Below are positions 44,343 to 53,396 of a stretch of DNA of 64,000 bases, one piece after another. Every line of letters starts with the position of its first letter. Within the stretch, counting starts at the first letter, position 1. The position numbers and the translations under genes are program-made. The DNA lies in the NCBI RefSeq assembly GCF_019455385.1, contig NZ_JACOFR010000003.1, positions 248,001 to 312,000 of the forward strand. Reading direction: 5' to 3'. The notes beneath the pieces are model-generated. The model was not told where the DNA came from. It was given only the letters and a program-made list of their open reading frames with translations, and made no database searches. The stretch is from Bradyrhizobium sp. BR 10289 (GTDB taxonomy: Bacteria > Pseudomonadota > Alphaproteobacteria > Rhizobiales > Xanthobacteraceae).

Positions 44343-45089
44343 ATGAATAAGCTCCAAAACAGAGTCGCCCTGGTCACGGGCGGCAGCACCGGCATCGGGC
44401 TCGCGTCGGCCAAGCTATTTGCCGAAGAGGGTGCAAAGGTGTTCATCACCGGGCGTCGTCAAGCCGAACTTGACGCGGCGGTCAAAACGATCGCTCACGG
44501 CGCTGTCGCCGTCCGTTGCGACATCTCCAGACTTTCCGATCTCGACGCGCTTTACAGCCGTATCCAGAGGGAAGCGGGCCACCTCGATGTCGTATTCGCG
44601 AACGCGGGTATTGCGGAATTCCGCCCGCTTTCAGCTGTGACCGAAGACCACTACGACAGCATCTTCGACATCAATGTTAAGGGCACGCTGTTCACCGTCC
44701 AAAAAGCGCTACCGCTCCTCAGAGATGGTGGTTCGATCATTCTGACGTCATCGGGCGCCGGTTACAAAGGTCTCGAAAACTTCAGCGTCTATAGCGCGAC
44801 CAAGGCGGCCATCCGCAGTTTTGCGCGCACATTTTTGATGGACCTCAAGGCCCGCAAAATTCGCGTGAATGTCGTGAGCCCTGGCCCAACCGAAACGCCT
44901 GGTCTAACCGGCCTCGTTCCCGCCGATCACAAGGACGGCTTCCTCGGCCATCTCTCCGGCACCGTTCCTCTCGGTCGTGTTGGCTCGCCGCGCGAGGTGG
45001 CGCAAGCCGCACTGTTCCTTGCTTCCGACGAGGCCAGCTTTGTCAACGGCGTCGAGCTTAACGTCGATGGGGGCGCGAACCAGATTTGA
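44343..45089 (+). CDS. Short-chain dehydrogenase/reductase (SDR)
   Basis: This is a 248-residue classical SDR with the NAD(P) motif TGGSTGIG, NAGIAEF, the catalytic Ser in LTSSGAGYKGLENFSV and YSATKAA, and the C-terminal VNGVELNVDGGANQI. The arginine-rich turn after the second strand, TGRRQAEL, suggests NADP(H). GGAAGGTAGTGAA precedes ATG 44343. As the sole gene divergent from a TetR protein with a Cys-rich sensor region, it probably reduces a reactive carbonyl that the repressor detects. The substrate is unknown. Confidence 0.9.
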   Translation: MNKLQNRVALVTGGSTGIGLASAKLFAEEGAKVFITGRRQAELDAAVKTIAHGAVAVRCDISRLSDLDALYSRIQREAGHLDVVFANAGIAEFRPLSAVTEDHYDSIFDINVKGTLFTVQKALPLLRDGGSIILTSSGAGYKGLENFSVYSATKAAIRSFARTFLMDLKARKIRVNVVSPGPTETPGLTGLVPADHKDGFLGHLSGTVPLGRVGSPREVAQAALFLASDEASFVNGVELNVDGGANQI

Positions 45090-45222
45090 TTCGCCCGCTA
45101 CAGGCTGGAGATTGCGAGCTCTCACGCTTCGATGCGTCAGCCCCTCTCGCAACGTGGCGACAGTGCACTCAATTCACCGGCGACCAGAGTCCAACTCAGC
45201 TCAGCGACCATCGCCCCGAACA

Positions 45223-45250
45223 AAAATGGCCCGCTTTCGCGGGCCATTTT
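45223..45250 (-). terminator. Terminator of the tRNA gene
   Basis: A twelve-base stem AAAATGGCCCGC with its complement and a four-base loop; on the minus strand it is followed by T residues, 28 bases past the tRNA 3' end. It also lies 133 bases downstream of the SDR stop on the plus strand and may serve both. Confidence 0.8.
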
Positions 45251-45277
45251 CACATCGGATCCGGTGAAATCCGAATT

Positions 45278-45354
<77 letters not shown>

Positions 45355-45657
45355 TTAACTTGTGCACGCCTTCGCCGGAGTGCCGGGGACGGTTGGCCGA
45401 CGCGGTGCGCGTGGCTTGCTTGGTCCGTCCCAAAGACTTCCTTGGAAGGCAACCCCGGCGCAAAGCCCGTCGGGTGCGGGGCGTATGTATCAACACGGGG
45501 TGGCTTTGGAAAGGGCTGCGGGAACGTTTTTTTCGACTTTATGACAGCCCTGCGGGCGGATTTCCGGCCGGTTTCCCGCACTCTTGCCAGAAGTTCCACA
45601 AACGGCCAGCTTGCGGCAATAAAACTCGGGGGCAGACGCCTATCTTGGGAGGATGGC
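45355..45657. other. Intergenic region between tRNA-fMet and aldehyde dehydrogenase
   Basis: No gene is defended in these 303 bases. The tRNA promoter should lie at the left end on the minus strand and the dehydrogenase promoter at the right end. Open frames across it are by-products of GC-rich sequence. I see no clear palindrome. Confidence 0.4.
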
Positions 45658-47115
45658 ATGGACCGCGCTTTGGACCAGACCCCGGACCGATTCCCGGCGA
45701 GCGCGGCGTGTCACGCCCTCGCAGACGCCTTCCATGCCATGATCGCGCGGTCGCGGGCCGAGGCGGCGCCCGACCTCGCCGGGCGGCTCGACCGGCTGGC
45801 TCGGTTACGCACAGTGGTGGCCGACAACGAAGAACGTTTCCGGCAAGCGATCTCGGCCGATTTCGGCCACCGCTCGGCGGTCGAGACCACCATCGCCGAG
45901 GCGATGATGGTCTATGGCGAGATCCGGCACGCGACAAAACACCTGAAGAGCTGGATGGCGCCGCAGCGCATCGCCACCGCGTTGCAATTCCTGCCCGCGC
46001 GAAACCGGCTGATCCCGCAGCCGCTCGGCGTCGTCGGCATCATCGCGCCCTGGAATTATCCGCTCCAGCTCACGCTGGCGCCGGCGATCGGCGCGATGGC
46101 CGCCGGCAACCGCGTCATCATCAAGCCGAGCGAGCTCTCGCCGCATTTCTCCGCGCTGCTGAAGGAGACGGTGGCCGAAAGGTTCGATGCCACGGAAGTG
46201 CTGGTCACCGGCGTTGAGGAGGAGGTCGCAAAGGCGTTTGCGAACCTCCCCTTCGATCATCTCGTCTTCACCGGCTCGACCCGGGTCGGCCGGCTGGTCG
46301 CGGAGGCCGCGGGGCGCAATCTGACGCCTGTCACGCTCGAGCTCGGCGGCAAGTCGCCGGCGATCATCGATGCTTCGGCCGATCTCAATGAGGCGGCCGA
46401 ACGCATCGCCTACGGAAAGCTGCTCAATGCCGGGCAGACCTGCATCGCACCGGACTATGTGCTGGCGCCGGAGAACCTGGTGCAGGCCTTCGCCGAAAAA
46501 GTGCGCGCGCAGATGCGGCGCATGTTCGGCACCGATCCTTCCAACAAGGATTATACGTCCGTGATTTCCGACCGGCATTACGCGCGGCTGGAGGAGCTCG
46601 TTGCGGATGCCGCCCGACACGGCGCAAGGATTCTGCAACCGGCCAGGCCTGACGATCCCAACTGGAAAGCGCATCGCAAATTCCCGCCGACGCTGATCCT
46701 CGGCGCGAACGAGGCGATGGCGGTGATGCAGGAGGAAATCTTTGGGCCGGTGCTTCCTGTGCTCGGCACGCGCGATGCGAACGAGGCGATCGCCTTCGTC
46801 AACGGCCGCGACCGGCCGCTGGCGCTCTACTGGTTCGGCAAGGACCGCAGCGCGCGCGACGAGGTGCTGTCGCGCACCATCTCCGGCGGCGTCACCATCA
46901 ACGACTGCCTGTTCCATTTTGCGCAAGTGAACCAGCCGATGGGCGGCGTCGGCGCATCCGGCACCGGCGCCTATCACGGCGAATGGGGTTTTCGCACCTT
47001 CAGCAAGTTGAAGCCGGTGTTCTATCGCTCAAAATTCAATCGCCTCGCCGATCTCTATCCGCCCTATGGCGGCAAGATCGCGCGGCTGGAGAAGATGATG
47101 CGGTTCATGTCGTAG
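45658..47115 (+). CDS. Coniferyl-aldehyde-type NAD(P)+ aldehyde dehydrogenase
   Basis: The 485-residue enzyme has the aldehyde dehydrogenase fold: GVVGIIAPWNYPLQLTLAPAIGAMAAGNRVIIKPSE, FTGSTRVGR, the catalytic Glu in LELGGKSPAII, the catalytic Cys in NAGQTCIAPDYVL and EEIFGPVLPV. The early HLKSWMAPQR and late GGVGASGTGAYHGEWGFRTFS place it near CalB-type coniferyl aldehyde dehydrogenases and long-chain fatty aldehyde enzymes. ATG 45658 follows CTTGGGAGGATGGC. A role in lignin-derived aldehyde oxidation would suit the aromatic-acid genes elsewhere in the window. Confidence 0.88.
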   Translation: MDRALDQTPDRFPASAACHALADAFHAMIARSRAEAAPDLAGRLDRLARLRTVVADNEERFRQAISADFGHRSAVETTIAEAMMVYGEIRHATKHLKSWMAPQRIATALQFLPARNRLIPQPLGVVGIIAPWNYPLQLTLAPAIGAMAAGNRVIIKPSELSPHFSALLKETVAERFDATEVLVTGVEEEVAKAFANLPFDHLVFTGSTRVGRLVAEAAGRNLTPVTLELGGKSPAIIDASADLNEAAERIAYGKLLNAGQTCIAPDYVLAPENLVQAFAEKVRAQMRRMFGTDPSNKDYTSVISDRHYARLEELVADAARHGARILQPARPDDPNWKAHRKFPPTLILGANEAMAVMQEEIFGPVLPVLGTRDANEAIAFVNGRDRPLALYWFGKDRSARDEVLSRTISGGVTINDCLFHFAQVNQPMGGVGASGTGAYHGEWGFRTFSKLKPVFYRSKFNRLADLYPPYGGKIARLEKMMRFMS

Positions 47116-47129
47116 CTGCTACGAGCACC

Positions 47130-47208
47130 GTCATTGCGAGCGCAGCGAAGCAAATCCAGACTGCCACCGCGGAGGGATTCTGGATTGCTTCGCTGCGCTC
47201 GCAATGAC
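47130..47208. repeat. Intergenic inverted-repeat element, family A
   Basis: Arms GTCATTGCGAGCGCAGCGAA and TTCGCTGCGCTCGCAATGAC pair over 20 bases without mismatch, the best copy in the window. It separates the aldehyde dehydrogenase and GMC genes. Confidence 0.85.
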
Positions 47209-47244
47209 GAAAACAATACAAAGACTCACTAGAGGGAAGCACAA

Positions 47245-48825
47245 GTGACTGACACATTCGATTTCGTCGTCGTGGGCGCGGGCTCCGGCGGGTGCGCGGT
47301 GGCGGGGCGGCTGTCGGAGGATGCGGGGACATCCGTGGCGCTGCTCGACGCGGGCGGGCGCAACGACAATTGGCGGATCACCACGCCGTTCGGGCTGGCC
47401 TTGCCGTACAAAGCGGCCAACTGGGCCTTTGAGACCGTGCCGCAGAAAGGATTGAACAGCCGCATCGGCTATCAGCCCCGCGGCAAGGGCCTCGGCGGCT
47501 CGTCGGCGATCAACGCGATGGTCTATATCCGCGGTCACAAATGGGACTACGACCATTGGGCTTCGCTCGGCAATCAAGGCTGGTCGTATGCGGACGTGCT
47601 GCCCTATTTCAAGCGGTCGGAGAACAATTCCGATTTCGACGGCGAATATCACGGCAAGGACGGGCCGCTCCATGTCAACAGGCTGCGGTCGGACAATCCG
47701 GTCCACGACATCTTCCATCAGGCCGCACGCGAGGCGCAATTCCGCATCCGCGAGGATTTCAATGAAGCGGACCACGAAGGGCTCGGCAGCTACCAGGTGA
47801 CGCAGCACAGAGGCGAGCGCTGGAGCGCGGCGCGCGCCTATCTGCAGCCCCGCGCGAACCTGCGCGTCGAGACGGGAGCACAGGCGACGAAGATCCTGTT
47901 CGAAGGCGGGCGCGCCGTCGGCATCGACTATGTGCAGGGCAGGCAAAAGAAGCAGCTGCGCGCCCGCCGCGAAGTGATCCTCGCCGGCGGCGCCTTCCAG
48001 TCACCGCAGCTCTTGATGCTGTCGGGCATCGGCGATGGCGATGCGCTTGGCAAGCACGGCGTCGGCGTCGTGCGTCATCTGCCGGGTGTCGGGCGCAATC
48101 TGCAGGACCATCCGGATTTCGTGTTCGTCTTTGCCTCCGACTATCCGCACTTCGTGCACGCCTCGCTCGGTCGGCTGCCGTCGCTGCTCCGCGCCATCCA
48201 ACGCTACCGCCGGGAACGACGCGGCCTGATGACCACCAATTTCGCCGAATGCGGCGGCTTCCTGAAGACGCAGGCCCACCTCGAAGTGCCCGACATCCAG
48301 CTGCACTTCGTCATCGCGATGCTCGACGACCATGGCCGGAAGAAGCACAAGGAAGCGGGCTTCTCCTGCCATGTCTGCCTGCTCCGGCCGAACAGCCGCG
48401 GCAGCGTCTGGCTGAAAAGCGCCGACCCGCTCGCCGCGCCCATGATCGATCCCAATTTTCTGGGCGAGGCGGAGGATCTCGAGTCCATGGTCGCGGGCTT
48501 CAAGACCACGCGGCGGCTGATGGAGACGCCTGCGCTGCGCGCGTTGCAGAAGAAGGATATGTTCACGTCCGATGTGAAAACAGACGACGACATCCGCGCC
48601 ATCTTGCGGGGCCGCGTCGACACCGTCTATCACCCGGTCGGCACCTGCAAGATGGGCACGGACGCGATGGCCGTGGTCGATCCGAAGCTGAAGGTGCATG
48701 GCGTGGAGGGCCTGCGCGTCGTCGATGCCTCGATCATGCCGACGCTGATCGGCGGCAACACCAACGCGCCGACGATCATGATCGGGGAGAAGGCGGCCGA
48801 TATGATCCGGGCGGAGATAAGGTAG
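47245..48825 (+). CDS. GMC-family FAD oxidoreductase (choline/alcohol dehydrogenase-like)
   Basis: The 526-residue flavoprotein has the N-terminal FAD loop [18 protein letters not shown], the GMC signature [21 protein letters not shown] and the second signature [15 protein letters not shown]. The active-site His pair region reads [11 protein letters not shown] with [17 protein letters not shown] at the end. Such enzymes oxidise primary alcohols to aldehydes using FAD. A GTG start with AGAGGGAAGCACAA upstream is used. It follows an aldehyde dehydrogenase, which would take the product one step further, though a repeat lies between them. Confidence 0.92.
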   Translation: MTDTFDFVVVGAGSGGCAVAGRLSEDAGTSVALLDAGGRNDNWRITTPFGLALPYKAANWAFETVPQKGLNSRIGYQPRGKGLGGSSAINAMVYIRGHKWDYDHWASLGNQGWSYADVLPYFKRSENNSDFDGEYHGKDGPLHVNRLRSDNPVHDIFHQAAREAQFRIREDFNEADHEGLGSYQVTQHRGERWSAARAYLQPRANLRVETGAQATKILFEGGRAVGIDYVQGRQKKQLRARREVILAGGAFQSPQLLMLSGIGDGDALGKHGVGVVRHLPGVGRNLQDHPDFVFVFASDYPHFVHASLGRLPSLLRAIQRYRRERRGLMTTNFAECGGFLKTQAHLEVPDIQLHFVIAMLDDHGRKKHKEAGFSCHVCLLRPNSRGSVWLKSADPLAAPMIDPNFLGEAEDLESMVAGFKTTRRLMETPALRALQKKDMFTSDVKTDDDIRAILRGRVDTVYHPVGTCKMGTDAMAVVDPKLKVHGVEGLRVVDASIMPTLIGGNTNAPTIMIGEKAADMIRAEIR

Positions 48826-48843
48826 CGCAAATCTCTCTCTGCA

Positions 48844-48899
48844 AACTCCGCTGTCGTCCCGGACAAGCGTAAGCGCAGATCCGGGACGACAGCGGAGTT
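48844..48899. repeat. Short inverted repeat, family C, acting as a terminator-like hairpin
   Basis: Twenty-base perfect arms AACTCCGCTGTCGTCCCGGA and complement around a 16-base loop. It starts 18 bases after the GMC stop, so it is well placed to end that transcript. Confidence 0.75.
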
Positions 48900-49074
48900 C
48901 AAGCCGGCGACAACCTCGCAACCGCGACGATGTTTTCTTTACTGACGTTGAATAGTCATGGAGCGGGCGCAGCATTCCAGCCACTGGAGCGACAAAAATA
49001 CGGACGATTTTATCGATCTGAAACCGGATCGATCGGTTCGGGGTTCCATTCGTTCCATCGGCAGGGTTTCGCTC

Positions 49075-49587
49075 ATGAACAGTTTCGATCTTGCTGTCTA
49101 TGCCGCACTCGCCATCGCGATCGGCTTCGGGTTCAGGACCGGCCTGCTCGGCAGCGCCATGACCATCCTCGCCTATCTGCTCGCCGCCCCGATCGCGGTT
49201 GCGCTGATGCCGCTGATCGTGCCGCAGCTCGCCAGCAATCCGAATCCGCCGCTGCTGCAGAACTGGATCTGGTTCTTCGGCATCTTCGTGGTGGTCGGCA
49301 TGCTGCTCGGATATATCGGCCGCCTGGCCTTGAACGACACCATCCGCGACGCCGGCATCGGCGACCGGCTTGGCGGCGCCGCGCTCGGCGCGGTCAGGGT
49401 CTGCCTCGTCGCCACCACGCTGGTGCTGGTGTTCGACCAGATCGTGCCGGCCAACCGCCAGCCGCCGTTCCTCGCCGGCTCGCATCTGCGACCGCTGTTC
49501 TCGGCGGCGGGCCAGATGGGATTCAAGTCATTGCCGCCGGAGGCGACGTCCGCGATCGACCGTCTCAAGCAGGAGCGGCATATTTAG
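49075..49587 (+). CDS. CvpA-family inner-membrane protein
   Basis: The 170-residue membrane protein has four hydrophobic helices: SFDLAVYAALAIAIGFGFRTGLLGSAMTILAYLLAAPIAVALM, then WIWFFGIFVVVGMLLGYIGRL and AALGAVRVCLVATTLVLVFDQIVP. The pattern fits the CvpA/colicin V production family, whose members are linked to envelope homeostasis and secretion. ATG 49075 is chosen by family homology; the frame is open to 48958 but those 39 residues are charged and unlike CvpA. It stands alone. Confidence 0.78.
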   Translation: MNSFDLAVYAALAIAIGFGFRTGLLGSAMTILAYLLAAPIAVALMPLIVPQLASNPNPPLLQNWIWFFGIFVVVGMLLGYIGRLALNDTIRDAGIGDRLGGAALGAVRVCLVATTLVLVFDQIVPANRQPPFLAGSHLRPLFSAAGQMGFKSLPPEATSAIDRLKQERHI

Positions 49588-49791
49588 CTTATTGGCTGGG
49601 CATGATCTTTTCGGAAAACCGCTGCACACTTTTCGCTAACGCGCCCTTTGGGTCCGGATCATGCCCGCGCATTTGCATCGCCGCAGCCCGCGCCATGCAT
49701 TTTGACGCGGGCCCCTCCCTTATCAGCGGCGTCACAGTTGGCTAGAGTGCGCCCCATCCAAAACCTGCCTGCTATTTTCGGGAGTGAAACA

Positions 49792-50574
49792 GTGGATCTT
49801 GGGATCAAAGGTCGCCGCGCCATCGTCTGCGCATCCAGCAAGGGCCTCGGCCGCGCCTGCGCCATCTCGCTGGCGGAAGCCGGCGTTGACGTCACGCTGA
49901 CCGCGCGCGGCGCCGAGGCGCTGAAGAAGACGGCGGACGAGATCCGCAAAGCCTATCCTGATGTGAAGGTCACCGAGATCGTCGGCGACATCACGACGCC
50001 GGCCGGCCGCGAGGCCGTGCTGAAGGCCTGCCCCGAGCCCGACATTCTCATCAACAACGCCGGCGGCCCGCCGCCCGGCGATTTCCGCAACTGGACCCGC
50101 GACGACTGGATCAAGGCGATCGACGCCAACATGCTCACCCCGATCGAGCTGATCAAGGCGACCGTGGACGGCATGATGGCGCGCAAGTTCGGCCGCATCG
50201 TCAACATCACCTCGGCCGCGGTGAAGGCGCCGATCGACATTCTCGGCCTTTCCAACGGCGCCCGCGCCGGCCTCACCGGCTTCATCGCCGGCCTGTCGCG
50301 CAAGACGGTGATCAACAACGTCACCATCAACGGCCTGTTGCCGGGCCCGTTCGAGACGGATCGCCTGACCGGCACCGCGAAGGCCGAGGCCGACAAGCGC
50401 GGCACGACGCCGGAGGCGATCCTGGCCGAGCGCGCAAAACTCAATCCGGCCGGCCGCTTCGGCCAGCCGGACGAGTTCGGCTATGCCTGCGCCTTCCTCT
50501 GCGGTGCCAAGGCCGGCTTCATCACCGGCCAGAACATCCTGCTCGATGGTGGTGCTTTCCCCGGCACGCTGTGA
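49792..50574 (+). CDS. Atypical SDR-family protein (FabG-like, altered catalytic motifs)
   Basis: The 260-residue protein has the SDR fold (INNAGGPPPGDFRNWTRDDW, NITSAAVKAPIDILG, NGLLPGPFETDRL, ITGQNILLDGGAFPGTL) but departs from the standard in two places. The dinucleotide loop is CASSKGLG instead of TGxxxGxG, and the YxxxK pair is replaced by SNGAR, so the catalytic Tyr and Lys are Ser and Arg. A subgroup of SDRs with these changes is known as BKR-like with unproven activity. GTG 49792 follows CGGGAGTGAAACA. Whether it is an active reductase is open. Confidence 0.87.
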   Translation: MDLGIKGRRAIVCASSKGLGRACAISLAEAGVDVTLTARGAEALKKTADEIRKAYPDVKVTEIVGDITTPAGREAVLKACPEPDILINNAGGPPPGDFRNWTRDDWIKAIDANMLTPIELIKATVDGMMARKFGRIVNITSAAVKAPIDILGLSNGARAGLTGFIAGLSRKTVINNVTINGLLPGPFETDRLTGTAKAEADKRGTTPEAILAERAKLNPAGRFGQPDEFGYACAFLCGAKAGFITGQNILLDGGAFPGTL

Positions 50575-50587
50575 GGGCGGCGACGCT

Positions 50588-50719
50588 CCTCACCGCTCCC
50601 CAACGGGGAGAGGTCGATTTGCACCAGCAAATCGGGTGAGGGGGTGCTGCAATACGAGAGAGCGTAGCCCCTCACCTGGCGCTACGCGCCAACCCCTCCC
50701 GCAAGCGGGAGGGGTTGCA
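50588..50719. repeat. Inverted-repeat element, family D
   Basis: CTCACCGCTCCCCAACGGGG at the left and CTCCCGCAAGCGGGAGGGG at the right flank GGGTGAGGGG facing CCCCTCACC. It lies between the convergent SDR and DUF3775 genes. Confidence 0.7.
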
Positions 50720-50756
50720 CCGACGCCGCGGACCGATCGATTCAATACAACGCGCT

Positions 50757-51188
50757 TTAGGAAACCGGCGTCGTCCGCTCGTCGCTCCAGTCGATGCCGA
50801 GTTCGTCCATGCCGTCGGCCAACAGGTCGCCCAGCATCGGCTCGCCCAGCAGATACTGCACCGTTTCGCGGCGCGGATTCTTGTATTCGCCGCGCGCCTC
50901 GACGGCGCGACCGCGCAGATCGTCCCACTCCTCCACATCGCCATCGCCGCGGCCGAGCCACATCAGCGTGACGAGATCGAGCTGCTCGTCCTCGTTCAGC
51001 GCATGAATGAAGCCGGAGAGCTCGGCAGCGACCGGATCGGACGCCGTGTCCTCGAGCACGTCGATCTCGTCATCGTCGGACGGATTGGAGCCCGAGTCGG
51101 AATCGGAAGCCGCTTCCTTGACGTCGAATTCGCGGGCCTTCTCGATGATGAAGGCGACCTTGTCGGCAGAAATCGCAAGCTCTGGCAT
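50757..51188 (-). CDS. DUF3775 protein
   Basis: The 143-residue soluble protein has an N-terminal helix (LAISADKVAFIIEKAREFD), an acidic low-complexity linker rich in Asp and Ser (SDSDSGSNPSDDDEIDVLED) and a C-terminal DUF3775 domain: ELSGFIHALNEDEQLDLVTLMWLGRGD then EEWDDLRGRA and YLLGEPMLGDLLADGMDELG. The family is widespread in alphaproteobacteria and uncharacterised. AGGGGCAAACCC precedes ATG 51188. It is divergent from a metallo-hydrolase gene. Confidence 0.85.
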   Translation of the reverse strand: MPELAISADKVAFIIEKAREFDVKEAASDSDSGSNPSDDDEIDVLEDTASDPVAAELSGFIHALNEDEQLDLVTLMWLGRGDGDVEEWDDLRGRAVEARGEYKNPRRETVQYLLGEPMLGDLLADGMDELGIDWSDERTTPVS

Positions 51189-51296
51189 GGGTTTGCCCCT
51201 AAAACTGTTGCCGGGTTCCTCCGATAACGCGACATCGGAGCAGATGATCCATTGTGTTCGATGGCGGAAACCCGCATCTTTCGCGAAAGCATGTAA

Positions 51297-52160
51297 ATGG
51301 GAAAACGCCCGATGCAATGGAAGGTCGGCAAAGTCGGGATCACCAGGCTGGTCGAAATGGAGACGGTCGGCTCGACCCGCTTCATCCTGCCGGCCGCGAC
51401 CAATGACGAGATCCGCAAGCTGCCCTGGCTGATCCCGCATTTCGCCACCGAGGAGGGCCGGCTGAAAATGTCGATCCACTCGCTGGTGGTGGAGACGCCG
51501 ACACGCCGCATCGTGGTCGATACCGGCCTTGGCAACGACAAGCAGGGCCGCGGCGTCCCGGTCTGGAATAACCGCAGCACGCCGTTTCTGGAGACCATGA
51601 CGGAAGCTGGCTTTCCGCCTGACAGCATCGACACCGTGCTGTGCACGCATCTCCATGTCGATCATGTCGGCTGGAATACGAAGCTGGTGGACGGCAAATG
51701 GGTGCCGACCTTCGCCCATGCGCGCTATCTGTTCGGCAAGACCGAGTACGACTACTGGCGCGATTACAGGGCCGAGCCCGACAAGGTCGCGGTGTTCGAG
51801 GATTCCGTGAAACCGGTCGTCGATGCCGGTCGCGCCGAGTTGATCCCGAGCGATCACCGGCTCTGCGAGGAGATCAGCCTGATCCCGACTCCGGGCCACA
51901 GCCCCGGGCACATGAGCGTCCTGATCGAGTCCGATGGCGAGCAGGCCCTGCTCACCGGCGACGTCGCCCATCACCCCTGCCAGATGGCCCATCTCGACTG
52001 GTGCTCGGTCGTGGACACCAACACCGCCCAATCCGCCGAGTCCCGGCGCAAATTGTTCTCGCGCTTTGCCGACACCCCGACGCTGGTAATCGGCGGACAT
52101 TATTCGGGCGGGCACATCAGGCGGGACGGGGATGTGTTCAGGTTTGTGGCGCTGGAATGA
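51297..52160 (+). CDS. Metallo-beta-lactamase-fold hydrolase
   Basis: The 287-residue protein has the full metal motif THLHVDHVGW, then ISLIPTPGHSPGHM, LLTGDVAHH with the bridging Asp and a final His in IGGHYSGGHI. This branch of MBL proteins includes N-acyl homoserine lactonases and related carboxyl-ester hydrolases. A paralogue with the same THLHVDHVGWNT is at 55241. The start is uncertain: ATG 51297 has a weak leader, and ATG 51312 is possible. The substrate is not inferred. Confidence 0.87.
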   Translation: MGKRPMQWKVGKVGITRLVEMETVGSTRFILPAATNDEIRKLPWLIPHFATEEGRLKMSIHSLVVETPTRRIVVDTGLGNDKQGRGVPVWNNRSTPFLETMTEAGFPPDSIDTVLCTHLHVDHVGWNTKLVDGKWVPTFAHARYLFGKTEYDYWRDYRAEPDKVAVFEDSVKPVVDAGRAELIPSDHRLCEEISLIPTPGHSPGHMSVLIESDGEQALLTGDVAHHPCQMAHLDWCSVVDTNTAQSAESRRKLFSRFADTPTLVIGGHYSGGHIRRDGDVFRFVALE

Positions 52161-52163
52161 TCT

Positions 52164-52283
52164 TGTGTCCCGGACGCGGTGCAACGTGTAACGTTGCGCC
52201 GCTGAGCCGGGACACGAGAATGCCGCGACATGGGTCCCGGCTCTGCGCCGTACCGCTTCGCGCTGCGTCGCGTCCGGGACACG
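52164..52283. repeat. Intergenic inverted-repeat element, family C
   Basis: GTGTCCCGGACGCGGTGCAA at the left and CGTCGCGTCCGGGACAC at the right, with CGTGTAACGTTGC-like inner palindromes. It lies just after the metallo-hydrolase gene. Confidence 0.75.
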
Positions 52284-52401
52284 CCGTCACCTCCCGAATC
52301 CAGAAGCCTGCAATGCGCCCCGTTTTCCGCGGTTGAATTTCCCGCCGCGCTGTTCCATGAAGCTATTTAACCGATCAGTCCATCCCAAGGGAGAAACGAG
52401 A

Positions 52402-53244
52402 ATGAAGCTTGTTCGTTACGGCGAAAAGGGTGCGGAAAAGCCCGGCCTGATCGACAAATCCGGCCAGTTGCGTGACCTGTCGGCGCATGTGAAGGACCTC
52501 ACGGGCGAGGCCTATTCGCCGGAGTCGCTCAAGAAGCTGGCGGCCATCGACCCCGCCTCGCTGCCCGCCGTTTCCGGCAAGCCGCGCTTCGGCGCGCCCG
52601 TCACCGGGATCTCGAAATTCGTCGCCATCGGCCTCAACTACAGCGACCACGCCAAGGAGACGGGAGCAGCGATCCCGACCGAGCCGATCATCTTCATGAA
52701 GGCCAACACCTCGCTGTCCGGCCCGAACGATAACGTCGAAAAGCCGCGTGGCTCGACCAAGCTCGACTGGGAGGTCGAGATCGCCTGCATCATCGGCACC
52801 CGCGCCAAATATGTCTCCGAAGCCGACGCGCTGAATTACGTCGCCGGCTATTGCGTCTGCAACGACGTCTCCGAGCGCGCCTTCCAGATCGAGCGCCTGG
52901 GTCAGTGGACCAAGGGCAAGTCGCACGACACGTTCGGCCCGGTCGGCCCATGGCTCGCGACCAAGGACGAGATCAAGGACGTGCAGAACCTGTCGATGTG
53001 GCTCGACGTCAACGGCCAGCGTCGCCAGACCGGCTCGACCCAGACCATGATCTTCTCGATGGCCAAGTGCGTCTCCTATGTCTCGCAGTTCATGACGCTG
53101 CTGCCGGGTGACATCATCACGACAGGCACCCCGCCCGGCGTCGGCCTCGGCATGAAGCCGCCGACCTTCCTCAATGTCGGCGACGTCGTGACGCTCGGCA
53201 TCGAGGGCCTCGGCGAGCAGCGTCAGGAGATCGTGGCGGCGTAA
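52402..53244 (+). CDS. Fumarylacetoacetate hydrolase (FAH) family protein
   Basis: The 281-residue protein has the FAH core from KFVAIGLNYSDHAKETGAAI, then PIIFMKANTSLSGPNDNV, the metal-ligand Glu pair in DWEVEIACIIG, YCVCNDVSERAFQ and LLPGDIITTGTPPGVGLG. Family members hydrolyse or decarboxylate diketo acids in aromatic catabolism (2-hydroxyhepta-2,4-diene-1,7-dioate isomerase, oxaloacetate decarboxylase and others). AAGGGAGAAACGAGA precedes ATG 52402. The lack of neighbouring meta-cleavage genes leaves the substrate open. Confidence 0.9.
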   Translation: MKLVRYGEKGAEKPGLIDKSGQLRDLSAHVKDLTGEAYSPESLKKLAAIDPASLPAVSGKPRFGAPVTGISKFVAIGLNYSDHAKETGAAIPTEPIIFMKANTSLSGPNDNVEKPRGSTKLDWEVEIACIIGTRAKYVSEADALNYVAGYCVCNDVSERAFQIERLGQWTKGKSHDTFGPVGPWLATKDEIKDVQNLSMWLDVNGQRRQTGSTQTMIFSMAKCVSYVSQFMTLLPGDIITTGTPPGVGLGMKPPTFLNVGDVVTLGIEGLGEQRQEIVAA

Positions 53245-53262
53245 GCTGCGATCACCACTTGT

Positions 53263-53352
53263 CGTCATGCCCGGGCGTGTCCCGGGCATCCACGTCTCGC
53301 AGTCTCGCCACTTGGAAACGCGTGGATGGCCCGGTCAAGCCCGGCCATGACG
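53263..53352. repeat. Intergenic inverted-repeat element, family B
   Basis: CGTCATGCCCGGGCGTGTCC at the left and TCAAGCCCGGCCATGACG at the right, with GGCATCCACG facing CGTGGATGGC. It separates the FAH and GST genes, whose direction is the same. Confidence 0.8.
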
Positions 53353-53396
53353 GAGGAGACACCGTTCGCTCAAGACTGACCGCAGGAAATCGTCAG

